Source: JACVRW01 sp963811055 (GTDB taxonomy: Bacteria; Actinomycetota; Thermoleophilia; Solirubrobacterales; Thermoleophilaceae). Taken from it: a stretch of DNA of 64,000 nucleotides. Position 1 is the first letter of the stretch. The number at the start of each line of letters is the position of its first letter. Location: assembly GCA_963811055.1 (NCBI GenBank), contig CAWEPQ010000014.1, positions 376,866 through 440,865 of the forward strand, given 5' to 3'. The notes beneath the pieces are model-generated. The model had not been told where the DNA came from and did not search any database. It saw only the letters and a program-made list of their open reading frames with translations. Shown here piece by piece: positions 24,871-33,504 of the stretch. The translations under genes were made by a program, and so were the position numbers.

Positions 24871-26225
24871 TGCGGCGGCGACGCTTCTCCGATCTGCACA
24901 TCGGCCTGCTGGTGATCGGGCTGACGGTCGTGTTCGTGTACTTCGCGTTCACCAAGGCCAACCCGTTCGCGAACCCGTACGAGCTCCAGGCGGCGTTCCG
25001 CGACGCCCGCAGCATCGGGAAGGGCTCGCCCGTGCGGATCGCCGGCGTGGAGGTCGGCAAGGTCAAGAAGGTCGAGTCCAACGGCGAGGGCGCGGCCACG
25101 GTGACGATGGAGCTGCGCGACGACGCGCTGCCGCTTCACCGCGACGCACGGCTGAAGATCCGGCCGCGGATCCTGCTCGAGGGCAACTACTTCGTGGACA
25201 TCCAGCCCGGCACGCCGTCCGCGCCCCGGCTGGACGACGGCTCCACGGTGCCCGTGACCCAGACCGAGACCTCGGTGTCGCTTCCCGAGATCCTCGCGGT
25301 GCTCACCACCGACACGCGCAACGACCTGCGGACGCTGCTGTACGAGTACGGAACCAAGGGGCTCGCGGGCGGCGGCGCCGAGGGCTTCAACCAGGCGATT
25401 CCCTACTTCAGCCCGGCCTACCGGCGGACGGCGCTGACCAACGAGGCCCTGCTCGGCGTTCGGCCGAACCGGGACCTGCCACGCCTGCTGCGAGGCCAGG
25501 CCCGCACCTTCGCCGCCCTGGCCAGCCGCCCGGAGGAGCTGAAGGACCTGGTGACCGACCTGGACGTGGTGGCCGGTGCGCTGGCGAGCCAGGACGCGGC
25601 CCTCGAGGCATCGGTGCCCGCCCTCCGCGACACCCTGGCCGCCGGCTACCCGGCGCTCGCCGATCTCGACGCCGCGCTGCCGACGCTGCGCGCGTTCGCC
25701 CGCGAGGCGCTCCCCGGGGTGCGTTCCACCGTTGCCACGCTGGACGTGGGCATCCCGTGGATCGAGCAGGCGCGGGCACTGGTGCGTCCCGAGGAGCTGA
25801 GGGGGCTGGCGGCCGACCTCCGGCACGCGGTGCCGGGGCTCGTGAAGCTCAACAAGCGGCTGGTCCCGCTCAACGGGCAGCTCCGCGCCCTCTCCTCGTG
25901 CACGAACAGCGTGCTCGTCCCGTTCGCCGAGTCGCAGATTCCCAGCATCGAGGACGGGAACTCCGGCCAGGAGGTGCGCAGGCAGATCCTCCGCAGCTTC
26001 GTCGGGCTCGCCGGTGAGAGCCGCGTGCAGGATGCCAACTCGCAGGTGTTCCACATCCAGGGAGTGATCCCGTCGAAGCTGGCCAACGGGCGGATCGAGC
26101 CGGCCGCTCCGGCGGACCCGAACACGCCGCCGGTGCACCGGCCGGACGTGGCGTGCGAGACCCAGGACCCGCCGGTGCTCGCGGCCCCCGGTGGCGCGGC
26201 CACCACATACGGAGGCGCGCCGTGA
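24870..26225 (+). CDS. MlaD/Mce-family protein 4 of 6
   Basis: A 451-residue Mce protein with a basic start (MRRRRFSDLHIG), an anchor helix (LLVIGLTVVFVYFAF), an MlaD domain (YELQAAFRDARSIGKGSPVRIAG; LLEGNYFVDIQPG), a long helical region and paired C-terminal cysteines (LSSCTNSV, VACETQ). ATG at 24870 is formed by the last base of the previous stop (TGATG). Its stop overlaps the next GTG. Confidence 0.88.
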   Translation: MRRRRFSDLHIGLLVIGLTVVFVYFAFTKANPFANPYELQAAFRDARSIGKGSPVRIAGVEVGKVKKVESNGEGAATVTMELRDDALPLHRDARLKIRPRILLEGNYFVDIQPGTPSAPRLDDGSTVPVTQTETSVSLPEILAVLTTDTRNDLRTLLYEYGTKGLAGGGAEGFNQAIPYFSPAYRRTALTNEALLGVRPNRDLPRLLRGQARTFAALASRPEELKDLVTDLDVVAGALASQDAALEASVPALRDTLAAGYPALADLDAALPTLRAFAREALPGVRSTVATLDVGIPWIEQARALVRPEELRGLAADLRHAVPGLVKLNKRLVPLNGQLRALSSCTNSVLVPFAESQIPSIEDGNSGQEVRRQILRSFVGLAGESRVQDANSQVFHIQGVIPSKLANGRIEPAAPADPNTPPVHRPDVACETQDPPVLAAPGGAATTYGGAP

Positions 26226-27640
26226 GGCACGCGATCCGAACCCACCTGCGCGACTTCCTCGCGGTCCTGGGCCTGCTCGTGGTGGCGATCACGATCGCCG
26301 TGGTGATCCTCTCCGAGCAGGGGCTGCGCTTCCCGCTGGTGGAGGACACGCCCAAGCGGATCGAGGTCACGCTCGCTGACGCACAGGCGGTGGAGCCCGG
26401 TCGCGGGCAGACGGTGCGAGTGGCCGGGGTGGAGATCGGCAAGATCGCCGGCGTGCACCTGGAGGACGGGGTGGCCGTGGTCGAGCTGGACATCGACCGG
26501 AGCTACAAGGACATGGTGCGCGACGACGCCACCGCCCTCCTGCGGCCGAAGACGGTGCTGAAGGACATGTTCCTCGAGGTCGATCCCGGACACGGCCGCG
26601 TGCTTCCGGAGGGCGGGCGCATCGGCGTGGAGGGCACCGCCCCCGACGTGGATCCCGACGAGATCTTCGCCGCCCTCGACGCGGACACGCGCCCGTACCT
26701 GACGCTGCTGGTGTCGGGCGCCGGCAAGGGCCTGCGCGGCCGGGGTGAGGACCTCAACTCGGTGCTGCGCCGGCTCGAGCCGCTCCATCGCGACCTGGCC
26801 GCCGTCACGCGCGCCACCGCCCGTCGCCGCCACGCCCTCCGGCGCCTCGTGCACAGCTACAGCCTGCTGGCGGCCGAGCTGGGCCGCCATCCCGGCCAGC
26901 TCCGCCGCCTGGTCAGTGCGTCCGGTGAGGTGTTCGGCGCCCTGGCCGGCGAGGAGCAGGACATCGCCACGGCCACGGCGCGCCTGCCCGGGGCCCTCGA
27001 GCAGTCGTCGCGGACGCTCGAGCAGGTCGGCGGTTTCGCCCGCGAGCTCAAGCCCACGCTGGCCGCCCTGCGCCCGCCGATCCGGCGCCTCGAGGGGACC
27101 AATGAGGCGGTGCGGCCCTTCCTGCGCGAGACCACCTCGATCCTGCGCGATCAGATCCGCCCGTTCGTTCGCGCCGCCCGGCCGTGGACGGCCGACCTGC
27201 GAGTGGCCACGGTGAACGGCGCCAAGGCGGCTCCGGACCTGACGGACTCACTCACCGGGCTCAACCGCTTCTTCAACATCGGCGCCTACAACCCCGGCGG
27301 GGCGGAGGGGCTGTCCGGGATGAGCGTGGCCGAGCAGCGGGCGCGCAAGGAGGGCTTCCTCTACTGGCTCGCCTGGACCGCGCAAAACGGGGTCTCGCTC
27401 TTCAACACCGCCGACGCCCAGGGGCCCTGGCGGCGCGTCACGATCTGCGGCCTCGAGCTCGCGCAGCTCCAGCCGCTGCTCGGCTTCACGCTCAGACAGC
27501 TGTCGCTGTCGAACCCGAGCCTGCTCGAGCAGGTCTCCGGGGCGGTGGACGGCAGCATCGTGCCGGGCAGCCCGGTCCAGAACCTGCTCGATTCGCAGTT
27601 CGGCACCTGCGACTTCAACGACCTGCCGACGGTGCCGTGA
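26222..27640 (+). CDS. MlaD/Mce-family protein 5 of 6
   Basis: A 472-residue Mce protein with an anchor helix (FLAVLGLLVVAITIAVVIL), an MlaD domain (RIEVTLADAQAVEPGRGQTVRVAG; VLKDMFLEVDPG), a helical domain, and C-terminal cysteines in VTICGLEL and GTCDFNDLP. The segment LTGLNRFFNIGAYNP resembles that of paralogs 3 and 6 only loosely. It is GTGA-coupled on both sides. Confidence 0.88.
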   Translation: MRHAIRTHLRDFLAVLGLLVVAITIAVVILSEQGLRFPLVEDTPKRIEVTLADAQAVEPGRGQTVRVAGVEIGKIAGVHLEDGVAVVELDIDRSYKDMVRDDATALLRPKTVLKDMFLEVDPGHGRVLPEGGRIGVEGTAPDVDPDEIFAALDADTRPYLTLLVSGAGKGLRGRGEDLNSVLRRLEPLHRDLAAVTRATARRRHALRRLVHSYSLLAAELGRHPGQLRRLVSASGEVFGALAGEEQDIATATARLPGALEQSSRTLEQVGGFARELKPTLAALRPPIRRLEGTNEAVRPFLRETTSILRDQIRPFVRAARPWTADLRVATVNGAKAAPDLTDSLTGLNRFFNIGAYNPGGAEGLSGMSVAEQRARKEGFLYWLAWTAQNGVSLFNTADAQGPWRRVTICGLELAQLQPLLGFTLRQLSLSNPSLLEQVSGAVDGSIVPGSPVQNLLDSQFGTCDFNDLPTVP

Positions 27641-29121
27641 ACAAGAACGCTCCCTCCATAGGCGGCATGGCGGCAATCGTGGGCTTCGCCCTCTCGGTCG
27701 TCCTGCTCCTCACCTTCCTCTGGATCGCGTTCGGCGGGTCGCTTCCCACGGCTCCCGAGGGCTACCGCTTCAAGGCAGCGTTCCCGGACGCGGCGCTGCT
27801 GGTGGAGGAGGCGGACGTGCGGATGGCCGGCGTGAACGTAGGCAAGGTCAAGGGCAAGGAGCTGGCTCCCGGCGGGCGGCGAACGATCGCGGAGATCGAG
27901 ATCGACTCCCGCTTCGCCCCGGTCAAGCGCGACGCCCGCGTGGTGCTCCGGCAGAAGAGCCTGCTGGGGGAGACCTACGTCGAGATCGCACCGGGCAACC
28001 GCGACGGGCCTGACCTTCCCGACGGGGGCCTCCTGCCGCTCGCTCACGTCCGGCAGACCGTGAAGCTCGACGACATCTTCGCCGCCTTCGACGAGCGCAC
28101 CCGGCGCAACTTCCAGTCGTGGCTGCACGAGTCGGGCATCGCGACCTCTGGCAGCTACGGGAGCGACTTCAACGAGTCGCTGGGGAACGCGGCGCCGTTC
28201 TTCGAGAGCGGCGCGAAGGTCCTGCGCCCGCTCGCAGTCCAGGACGTGGCCCTACGGCGGCTCGTGCGCAACACGGGCCGGGTCTTCGACGCGATCTCGG
28301 AGGACGGGCACAGCCTGCGCGCCCTGATCGAGGGGGGCGAGGCCACCTTCTCGGCGCTCGCCTCGCGGGACGACGCGCTGGCCGAGACCTTCGAGGTGCT
28401 TCCCACGTTCCTGCGCGAGACGCGCACCACCGTCGGGCGACTCGAGCAGTTCGCCCGCGACACGGACCCGCTCGTCCGGGATCTGCGCGGGCCGGCGGAC
28501 GACCTCGGGCCGACGCTCGAGGACCTCGCCGCGCTGTCGCCCGACCTCGAGCACCTGTTCCGCTCCGTCGCGCCGCTCGAGGTCGCCTCCCGGGACGGCG
28601 TGCCGGGCGCCCAGCGTGTGCTCGAGGGCATCCAGCCGGTGCTCGAGTCGGCTCACGTGTTCCTTCCCGAGCTCAACCCGACCCTGTCCTACCTCGCGTT
28701 CGCCCGCGAGCAGGTGGCCACCTTCCTCGCCCCGGGAGGCTCCGCCCTGGGCGGCAACGGCATCGGCGGCTACCGGTCGAACCGCTTCGCGGAGCACTAC
28801 CTGCCGCAGTCGGCGATCATCGACTCGCGCTCGCTCGAGCGCCGCGCGGCGCGGCCGTTCTGGGAGCGCGCGAACTCCTACGTCGCGCCGAACGCGTGGG
28901 AGCGGTCCATCGGGCTCGGTGCGATCGAGGCCTTCGACTGCGGCCCGGCGGGCGGCGAGAGGCCGAATCCGAGCGGGTCGGGAGCCACGTCGGCGCCACC
29001 CTGCTTCGTGGCGCCGCCGCTGCTCTTCCAGGACCAGCAGTACCCGCGTCTGCGCCGCGGGCGTGGACGTGTCGTGGAGGCCCCCGCGGGTCGCGCCGGC
29101 AACGCGCCCGCCCAGCCCTAG
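27637..29121 (+). CDS. MlaD/Mce-family protein 6 of 6
   Basis: A 494-residue Mce protein with an anchor (MAAIVGFALSVVLLLTFLWI), an MlaD domain (YRFKAAFPDAALLVEEADVRMAG; LLGETYVEIAPG), a helical domain and C-terminal cysteines (AFDCGPAGG, PPCFVAPP). It is the last gene of the array and ends four bases from the stop of the convergent menD. No YrbE (MlaE) permease, Mkl-type ATPase or Mas accessory gene lies on either side, so the transport machinery must be encoded elsewhere if the complex is complete. Confidence 0.88.
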   Translation: MNKNAPSIGGMAAIVGFALSVVLLLTFLWIAFGGSLPTAPEGYRFKAAFPDAALLVEEADVRMAGVNVGKVKGKELAPGGRRTIAEIEIDSRFAPVKRDARVVLRQKSLLGETYVEIAPGNRDGPDLPDGGLLPLAHVRQTVKLDDIFAAFDERTRRNFQSWLHESGIATSGSYGSDFNESLGNAAPFFESGAKVLRPLAVQDVALRRLVRNTGRVFDAISEDGHSLRALIEGGEATFSALASRDDALAETFEVLPTFLRETRTTVGRLEQFARDTDPLVRDLRGPADDLGPTLEDLAALSPDLEHLFRSVAPLEVASRDGVPGAQRVLEGIQPVLESAHVFLPELNPTLSYLAFAREQVATFLAPGGSALGGNGIGGYRSNRFAEHYLPQSAIIDSRSLERRAARPFWERANSYVAPNAWERSIGLGAIEAFDCGPAGGERPNPSGSGATSAPPCFVAPPLLFQDQQYPRLRRGRGRVVEAPAGRAGNAPAQP

Positions 29122-29125
29122 GCCG

Positions 29126-30817
29126 CTAGAGCGAGTCGGACACCCGGCGGACCAGCTCGGTGTGCAGCTCGACGCTGGCGGCGCGGTCGGCGCGGACCTC
29201 CACGAGCCCCGGAGTCCGCACGGCGGCCCGGAGCTCCGAGACGTCGGCGACGAGGCGGTGCTCCAGCCCCGCCAGCGCCGCCAACGCGCCCATGTCCACG
29301 TCGTGTGGCGTCGCGATGTGCCGCTCGTAGGTCGCGCTGTCGGCGGCGCTCGCCACAGGCAGGAAGTCGAAGATGCCGCCGCCGCCGTTGTTCACGCACA
29401 CGACCGTAAGGTCCACCCCGGCGCGCCGCGCGGCGAGCAGGCCGCCCACGTCGTGCACGAGCGCCACGTCGCCGGTGACGACGAACGTGGGGCGGCCGGA
29501 TCCGATCGCCGCGCCCGCCGCCGAGGACACCACGCCGTCGATGCCGTTGGCGCCGCGCCCGGCGAGGAAGCGCAGCGGCTTGGGGGATGCCGGGAAGAAC
29601 GCCTCCACATCGCGGATCGGCATCGAGTAGCTGAGCCACACGAGCGCGTCGTCCGGCAGCGCCGGCTCGAGCGCGGCGGGGATCCGGCCCTCGAACGCCT
29701 CGGGCATGGCCGCCAGCGCGGGTGGCACCAGTGCGTCGGCGCGGCGCCAGGACTCGACCCAGGCCGGGTCTGGCTCGGCCGGCTCGGCGGCCAGTGCATC
29801 GAGCAGCGGTGCCGGTGGCGCGGCCGCGAGCAGCGCAGCCTCACGCGACGGGTCGTGCCAGCTCTCGTGGGGATCGATCACGATCTGGTCCGCTCCCGCG
29901 ATCCAGGCCCGGAGGGACTGCGACACGGGCGGCGCGCCCACACGTACCACCACCTCGGGGCGATGCTCCCGGGCGAACGGCTGAGCGCGCAGCAGAACGT
30001 CGTAGTGGGCCACCACGTGCGAGCGGTCGTGCGGGCCGCAGCGAACACCGGACGCCGGGTCGGCCAGCACGGGCCAGCCGCGCGCTGCGGCCAGGCGGAC
30101 CAGGGGCTCGGCCACCCCCTCGGTGGGCTCGCCGCACACGATCACGCCGTGCCGCACCCCGTCGAGGCGCCGGGCCGGCTCCCCGGGCTCGGGCGCGGCG
30201 GCGGGCCGGCTGACCTCGGTCCACGGACGTCCGCCGGGGCGTCCCTCCCAATCACCCGGGTCGAGCGCCTCGTCCACCGGGGCCAGCGGCTCACGGAGCG
30301 GGAAGTTGAGGTGCACGGGGCCGGGGCGGCCACCCACGGCGGTGGCGAGCGAACGACACGCCAGCGCGCGATGGTGCACGGCGGCGGCGCGCCCGGGTTC
30401 GTGGCTGCCCACCTCGACGAACCACTTGGCGGCGCGGCCGTAGAGGTCGAGCTGGTCGATCGACTGCCCGGCGCCGACGTCGCGGAGCTCCGGTGGCCGG
30501 TCCGCGGTCAACACCAGGAGCGGCACTGACGCCTGGTGGGCCTCCGCCACGGCCGGGTGGAGGTTGGCGGCGGCCGTACCGGACGTGCAGGTGATCGCGA
30601 CCGGAGCTCCGGACCCGCGGGCGATTCCGAGCGCCACGAAGCCGGCCGAGCGCTCGTCGATCACCGACACGCACTCGATCTCCTCGCGCTCCGCGAGCGC
30701 AAGGATGAGCGGGGCGTTGCGCGAGCCCGGACAGGTGACCGCATGGCGCAGCCCACAGCGCACCAGCTCGTCCACGAATGCCTGGAGAGGCGCGTACGTG
30801 CGGTTCGCGGAAAGCAA
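29126..30817 (-). CDS. menD: 2-succinyl-5-enolpyruvyl-6-hydroxy-3-cyclohexene-1-carboxylate synthase
   Basis: TPP-dependent enzyme adding the succinyl-semialdehyde unit of 2-oxoglutarate to isochorismate in menaquinone synthesis. It has 563 residues. The N-terminus has VTCPGSRNAPLILAL and IDERSAGFVALGIARGSG, followed by TCTSGTAAANLHPAVAEAHQ and TADRPPELRDVGAGQSIDQ (diagnostic for MenD). The TPP motif is GDVALVHDVGGLLAAR to CVNNGGGGIFDFLP. The start is TTG at 30817, 8 nt after a minus-strand TAGGTT; no ATG is available in a sensible place. It is divergent from menH. Confidence 0.95.
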   Translation of the reverse strand: MLSANRTYAPLQAFVDELVRCGLRHAVTCPGSRNAPLILALAEREEIECVSVIDERSAGFVALGIARGSGAPVAITCTSGTAAANLHPAVAEAHQASVPLLVLTADRPPELRDVGAGQSIDQLDLYGRAAKWFVEVGSHEPGRAAAVHHRALACRSLATAVGGRPGPVHLNFPLREPLAPVDEALDPGDWEGRPGGRPWTEVSRPAAAPEPGEPARRLDGVRHGVIVCGEPTEGVAEPLVRLAAARGWPVLADPASGVRCGPHDRSHVVAHYDVLLRAQPFAREHRPEVVVRVGAPPVSQSLRAWIAGADQIVIDPHESWHDPSREAALLAAAPPAPLLDALAAEPAEPDPAWVESWRRADALVPPALAAMPEAFEGRIPAALEPALPDDALVWLSYSMPIRDVEAFFPASPKPLRFLAGRGANGIDGVVSSAAGAAIGSGRPTFVVTGDVALVHDVGGLLAARRAGVDLTVVCVNNGGGGIFDFLPVASAADSATYERHIATPHDVDMGALAALAGLEHRLVADVSELRAAVRTPGLVEVRADRAASVELHTELVRRVSDSL

Positions 30818-30825
30818 GGGGGCTG

Positions 30826-30852
30826 AACCTATCGCGGCCGGGCGGGCATGAT
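30826..30852. promoter_or_regulatory. Divergent -10 elements for menD and menH
   Basis: On the minus strand TAGGTT (30831-30826) lies 8 nt before the menD TTG. On the plus strand CATGAT (30847-30852) lies 6 nt before the menH GTG. Both starts lack a Shine-Dalgarno, so leaderless transcripts are likely. Confidence 0.4.
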
Positions 30853-30858
30853 GCGCTC

Positions 30859-31575
30859 GTGGCGGCGATCCTCCTCGTTCCCGGCTTCATGCAGCGCGGC
30901 GACGCCTGGGCGCCGCTGATCGACAAGCTGCCGGACGACATCGACGCCCACGCGCTCGACCATCGCGAGCACGACCTCGCCGGGCGCCTCGACGAGATTG
31001 CCGCGGCGGGGGAGGGGGCCGTGCTCTGCGGCTACTCGCTCGGCGGGCGGCTGGCGCTGCGCGCGGCCCTGCGCGACGGTGGTCGCTACCGAGGCGTGAT
31101 CACGATCGGCGCGTCCGCGGGCATCGAGGAGCCGGTGGAGCGCGGTTCGCGCGAACAGGCGGACGCCCGGCTGGCGGGGTGGATGGAGACGATGCCGATC
31201 GAGGAGATCGTGTCGGTGTGGGAGCGCCAGCCGCTGTTCGCCGACCAGTCGGACGCGCTGATGGACGCGCAGCGTCCCGGCAGGCTCAGCCACGAACCGC
31301 GTGACCTCGCCCTGCTCCTGCGTACGGCGGGGCAGGGAACGCTCCTGCCCGTGTGGCACGAGCTCGAGCGCCTCGAGCCGCCGCTGCTGGCCGTGGCAGG
31401 CGCGCGCGACGAGCGCTACGCGCGCGCCGCCGAGCGGATGGCCGGCCTGGCTCCCGCTGGGCGCGCCGCGCTGGTGGAGCACGCCGGTCACGCGGCCCAT
31501 CTCCAGCAGCCGCAGGCGGTGGCGGAGCTGGTGGCCGCGTTCGCACGCGTGCCTCCGACACGGCGGGGTGTGTGA
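30859..31575 (+). CDS. menH: Alpha/beta hydrolase, probable SHCHC synthase
   Basis: A 238-residue alpha/beta hydrolase expected to remove pyruvate from SEPHCHC to give SHCHC in menaquinone synthesis. It has an N-terminal LLVPGFMQRGDAWAPL, the nucleophile elbow CGYSLGGRLALRAAL, the MenH-typical VWERQPLFADQ, a late AGARDERY (acid) and EHAGHAAHLQQP (histidine). The divergent position beside menD and the nearby menC/menB/menE support the assignment. Generic esterase activity cannot be excluded. The start is GTG at 30859, 6 nt after CATGAT. Confidence 0.85.
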   Translation: MAAILLVPGFMQRGDAWAPLIDKLPDDIDAHALDHREHDLAGRLDEIAAAGEGAVLCGYSLGGRLALRAALRDGGRYRGVITIGASAGIEEPVERGSREQADARLAGWMETMPIEEIVSVWERQPLFADQSDALMDAQRPGRLSHEPRDLALLLRTAGQGTLLPVWHELERLEPPLLAVAGARDERYARAAERMAGLAPAGRAALVEHAGHAAHLQQPQAVAELVAAFARVPPTRRGV

Positions 31576-31620
31576 CCTCCACGGTCGGAGCGTGTCCGAG
31601 CCGGGAGTATCCGTTGATCT

Positions 31621-31851
31621 ATGGGCGAGAACCGGTTCCCTCGGCTCCCGGAACGGAAGCGTGCAACGCAACCCGAGGGCCCTGGCCGGAGTGACCTCAC
31701 CGAAGGCACGAGGGGCATCGTGGTGATGCCGACCCAGGTGGTCCAGCCGATCGTGCCCGCAGATTTGCCTGGCGGGGTGCCCGCAGCGCCCCAGAATCTG
31801 GCCGACGGGACTCCGTCCCCGGCGGATTCATCTAGCAGCAGCGGAGAGTGA
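31621..31851 (+). CDS. Small proline- and serine-rich protein preceding the DUF6338-like gene
   Basis: A 76-residue hydrophilic protein: a basic N-terminal third (RFPRLPERKRATQPEG), a short hydrophobic patch (GIVVMPTQVVQPIVPADLPG) and an acidic Ser-rich tail (TPSPADSSSSSGE). It looks disordered and has no signal peptide. ATG at 31621 follows TATCCG by 7 nt. Its stop overlaps the next GTG (GTGA), so it is translated together with the membrane protein that follows and may be its partner. The family is not recognised with certainty. Confidence 0.6.
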   Translation: MGENRFPRLPERKRATQPEGPGRSDLTEGTRGIVVMPTQVVQPIVPADLPGGVPAAPQNLADGTPSPADSSSSSGE

Positions 31852-32458
31852 TCCCTGACGGCTTGGTCGGGCTCCTGCTATTTGCAGCGAGCCTCGGGCC
31901 GGGCTATGTGCACGTTCGGATAGCTGAGCAGCGGCAACCCCGAGCCGAGCGAAGTGCGCTTGTCGAAGCTGTGGAGATGGTGTCCCTTGGTGGCGCTTTC
32001 TCAGTTCTCAGCGCTATCGCGGTCCTGGCGGTCGGGAATGCCGTCCACGCGATCGACGCGACCGCGCTGGGAAAGGACACGAACTCCTACCTCTTCGATC
32101 ACCCGGCGCGCTTGCTAGGCGCGGTGATCCTCGTCGATCGCCGAGCCGAAGCTGTCTTCAAGCCCGGCCGCGACGTGTGGCAGGAAATGTTCTGGTGGGG
32201 GCGAGACTCGCCCACCGACGTGACCACTGCACTCGTCGAGCTACGGGACGGCCGCCGGATCGCGGGTGTCCTCGGCACCTTCACGGCCCCTGTCGAGGAC
32301 AACCGGAGCCGGACCCGGACGGTCCGATGCTCCCCGTGGAGGATCGGTTCATTGCATTGCGAGAGTCGGACGTCCTGTATGTCTCGGGGCGGTATAAGCC
32401 CGGGACCGGGGTCGTAGCTCGGGACCGACACCTCGCAGATCCGACTCGATCGCACTGA
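31848..32458 (+). pseudogene. DUF6338-like membrane protein, frameshifted near the C-terminus
   Basis: The N-terminus (IPDGLVGLLLFAASLGPGYV, an anchor helix, then HVRIAEQRQPRAERSALVEA) and a second hydrophobic segment (GGAFSVLSAIAVLAVGN) match what I recall of the DUF6338 family, whose function is unknown. The uninterrupted frame runs to 32417. However, a one-base deletion near 32300 (after GTFTAPVEDN) appears to break the gene, because the neighbouring frame continues sensibly as EPDPDGPMLPVEDRFIALRE and SDVLYVSGRYKPG to a stop at 32458. Third-position GC looks lower here than in the flanking men genes, hinting at an accessory insertion between menH and menC. Confidence 0.6.
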
Positions 32459-32493
32459 GTCCCGCGGAGCGGGAGTGGATGCGATCGAGTCGG

Positions 32494-33504
32494 CTAGAGG
32501 GCGATCTCCTCCACCAGCACCTCGGCCAGGGCGTCGTCGTCCACCGCCACGCCGAGGCCGGGCCCGCGCGGCACCGACAGGGTCCCGCGCTGCGGTGCCG
32601 GAAGCGCTCTGGCCACCCGGGCGTCGAACAGGCCGAGCGTGGCGAGCCCGCAGGCCAGCGTGAGCTCCTCCGCCGCGGCCAGCTGGAGCGCCGCGGCAAT
32701 GCCCCAGGGACCGTCCAGGGTGCTGGAGAGGAATGCCTCAACCCCGTGCGAGCGCGCCTCGCGGAGAGCCTCGCGCGCCGGGCCGAAGCCGCCGCAGCCG
32801 GCCAGCTTCACGTTCACCACGTCGCAGGCCCCGAGCTCGACCGCGCGGCGCACGTCCTCGGCGCTCGACACGGGCTCGTCGGCCGCGATCGGGGTGGACA
32901 CGCGCTCGCGCACCTCGGCCAGCTCCTCGAGCGTGGCGCACGGCTGCTCCACGAACTCGAGGTCGTGCTGCTCGAGCGAGCGGATCGCGTGCACGGCGTC
33001 GTCCACCGACCAGGCGGCGTTGGCGTCCAGGCGCAGAGCCGGCCAGGGGCCCACCGCCTCGCGCACCGCGGCCACCCGCGTGGCATCGTCGGGGAGCCCC
33101 ACCTTGAGCTTGAAGCACGCGTAGCCCTGGCTCAGGCCCTCGCGAGCCTGCGCTGCCACCTCGTCGGGCGGGCCGGCGGGCAGCGTCATGTTCACCGCCA
33201 GGGCGTCCTTGCGCGGCTCGGCCAGCGGGCGGCGCTCCTCGCGTGCCTCCAGGTCCAGCCGAGCGATTTCCTCCGCGGCCCGGGCCTGTGCGGGCCGGCG
33301 GCCGGCGCCGCCGCTCAGCGCCGCCACCGCGCGCTCCAGCGGCACGCCGTCGTAGGGCTCGAAGGGGGCCGCCTCGCCGTGGCCGGTCATCCCGTCGCCG
33401 CCCTCCAGCCGGAGCACCACGAGCTCGCGCGCCGTCACCACCCCGCCCGACGTCACGAACGGGTGACGGAAGGGGATCGAGAGGCGCAGCAGCGTTCGCT
33501 TCAC
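32494..33504 (-). CDS. menC: o-Succinylbenzoate synthase (enolase superfamily)
   Basis: Dehydrates SHCHC to o-succinylbenzoate in menaquinone synthesis. The 336-residue protein has the enolase-superfamily catalytic set: KxK in ACFKLKVGLP, metal ligands in RLDANAAW, EFVEQPC and IAADEPVSS, and the second lysine in VVNVKLAGCGG. The GTG start overlaps the menA stop (GTGA). Related dipeptide epimerases share this fold, but the menB-menA-menC order makes MenC the better call. Confidence 0.92.
   Translation of the reverse strand: MKRTLLRLSIPFRHPFVTSGGVVTARELVVLRLEGGDGMTGHGEAAPFEPYDGVPLERAVAALSGGAGRRPAQARAAEEIARLDLEAREERRPLAEPRKDALAVNMTLPAGPPDEVAAQAREGLSQGYACFKLKVGLPDDATRVAAVREAVGPWPALRLDANAAWSVDDAVHAIRSLEQHDLEFVEQPCATLEELAEVRERVSTPIAADEPVSSAEDVRRAVELGACDVVNVKLAGCGGFGPAREALREARSHGVEAFLSSTLDGPWGIAAALQLAAAEELTLACGLATLGLFDARVARALPAPQRGTLSVPRGPGLGVAVDDDALAEVLVEEIAL

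Noticed and set aside
29760..29790. GGCTCGGCCGGCTCGG inside menD as a sixth palindrome copy
   Set aside because: It lacks the second arm and flanks and lies within coding sequence.
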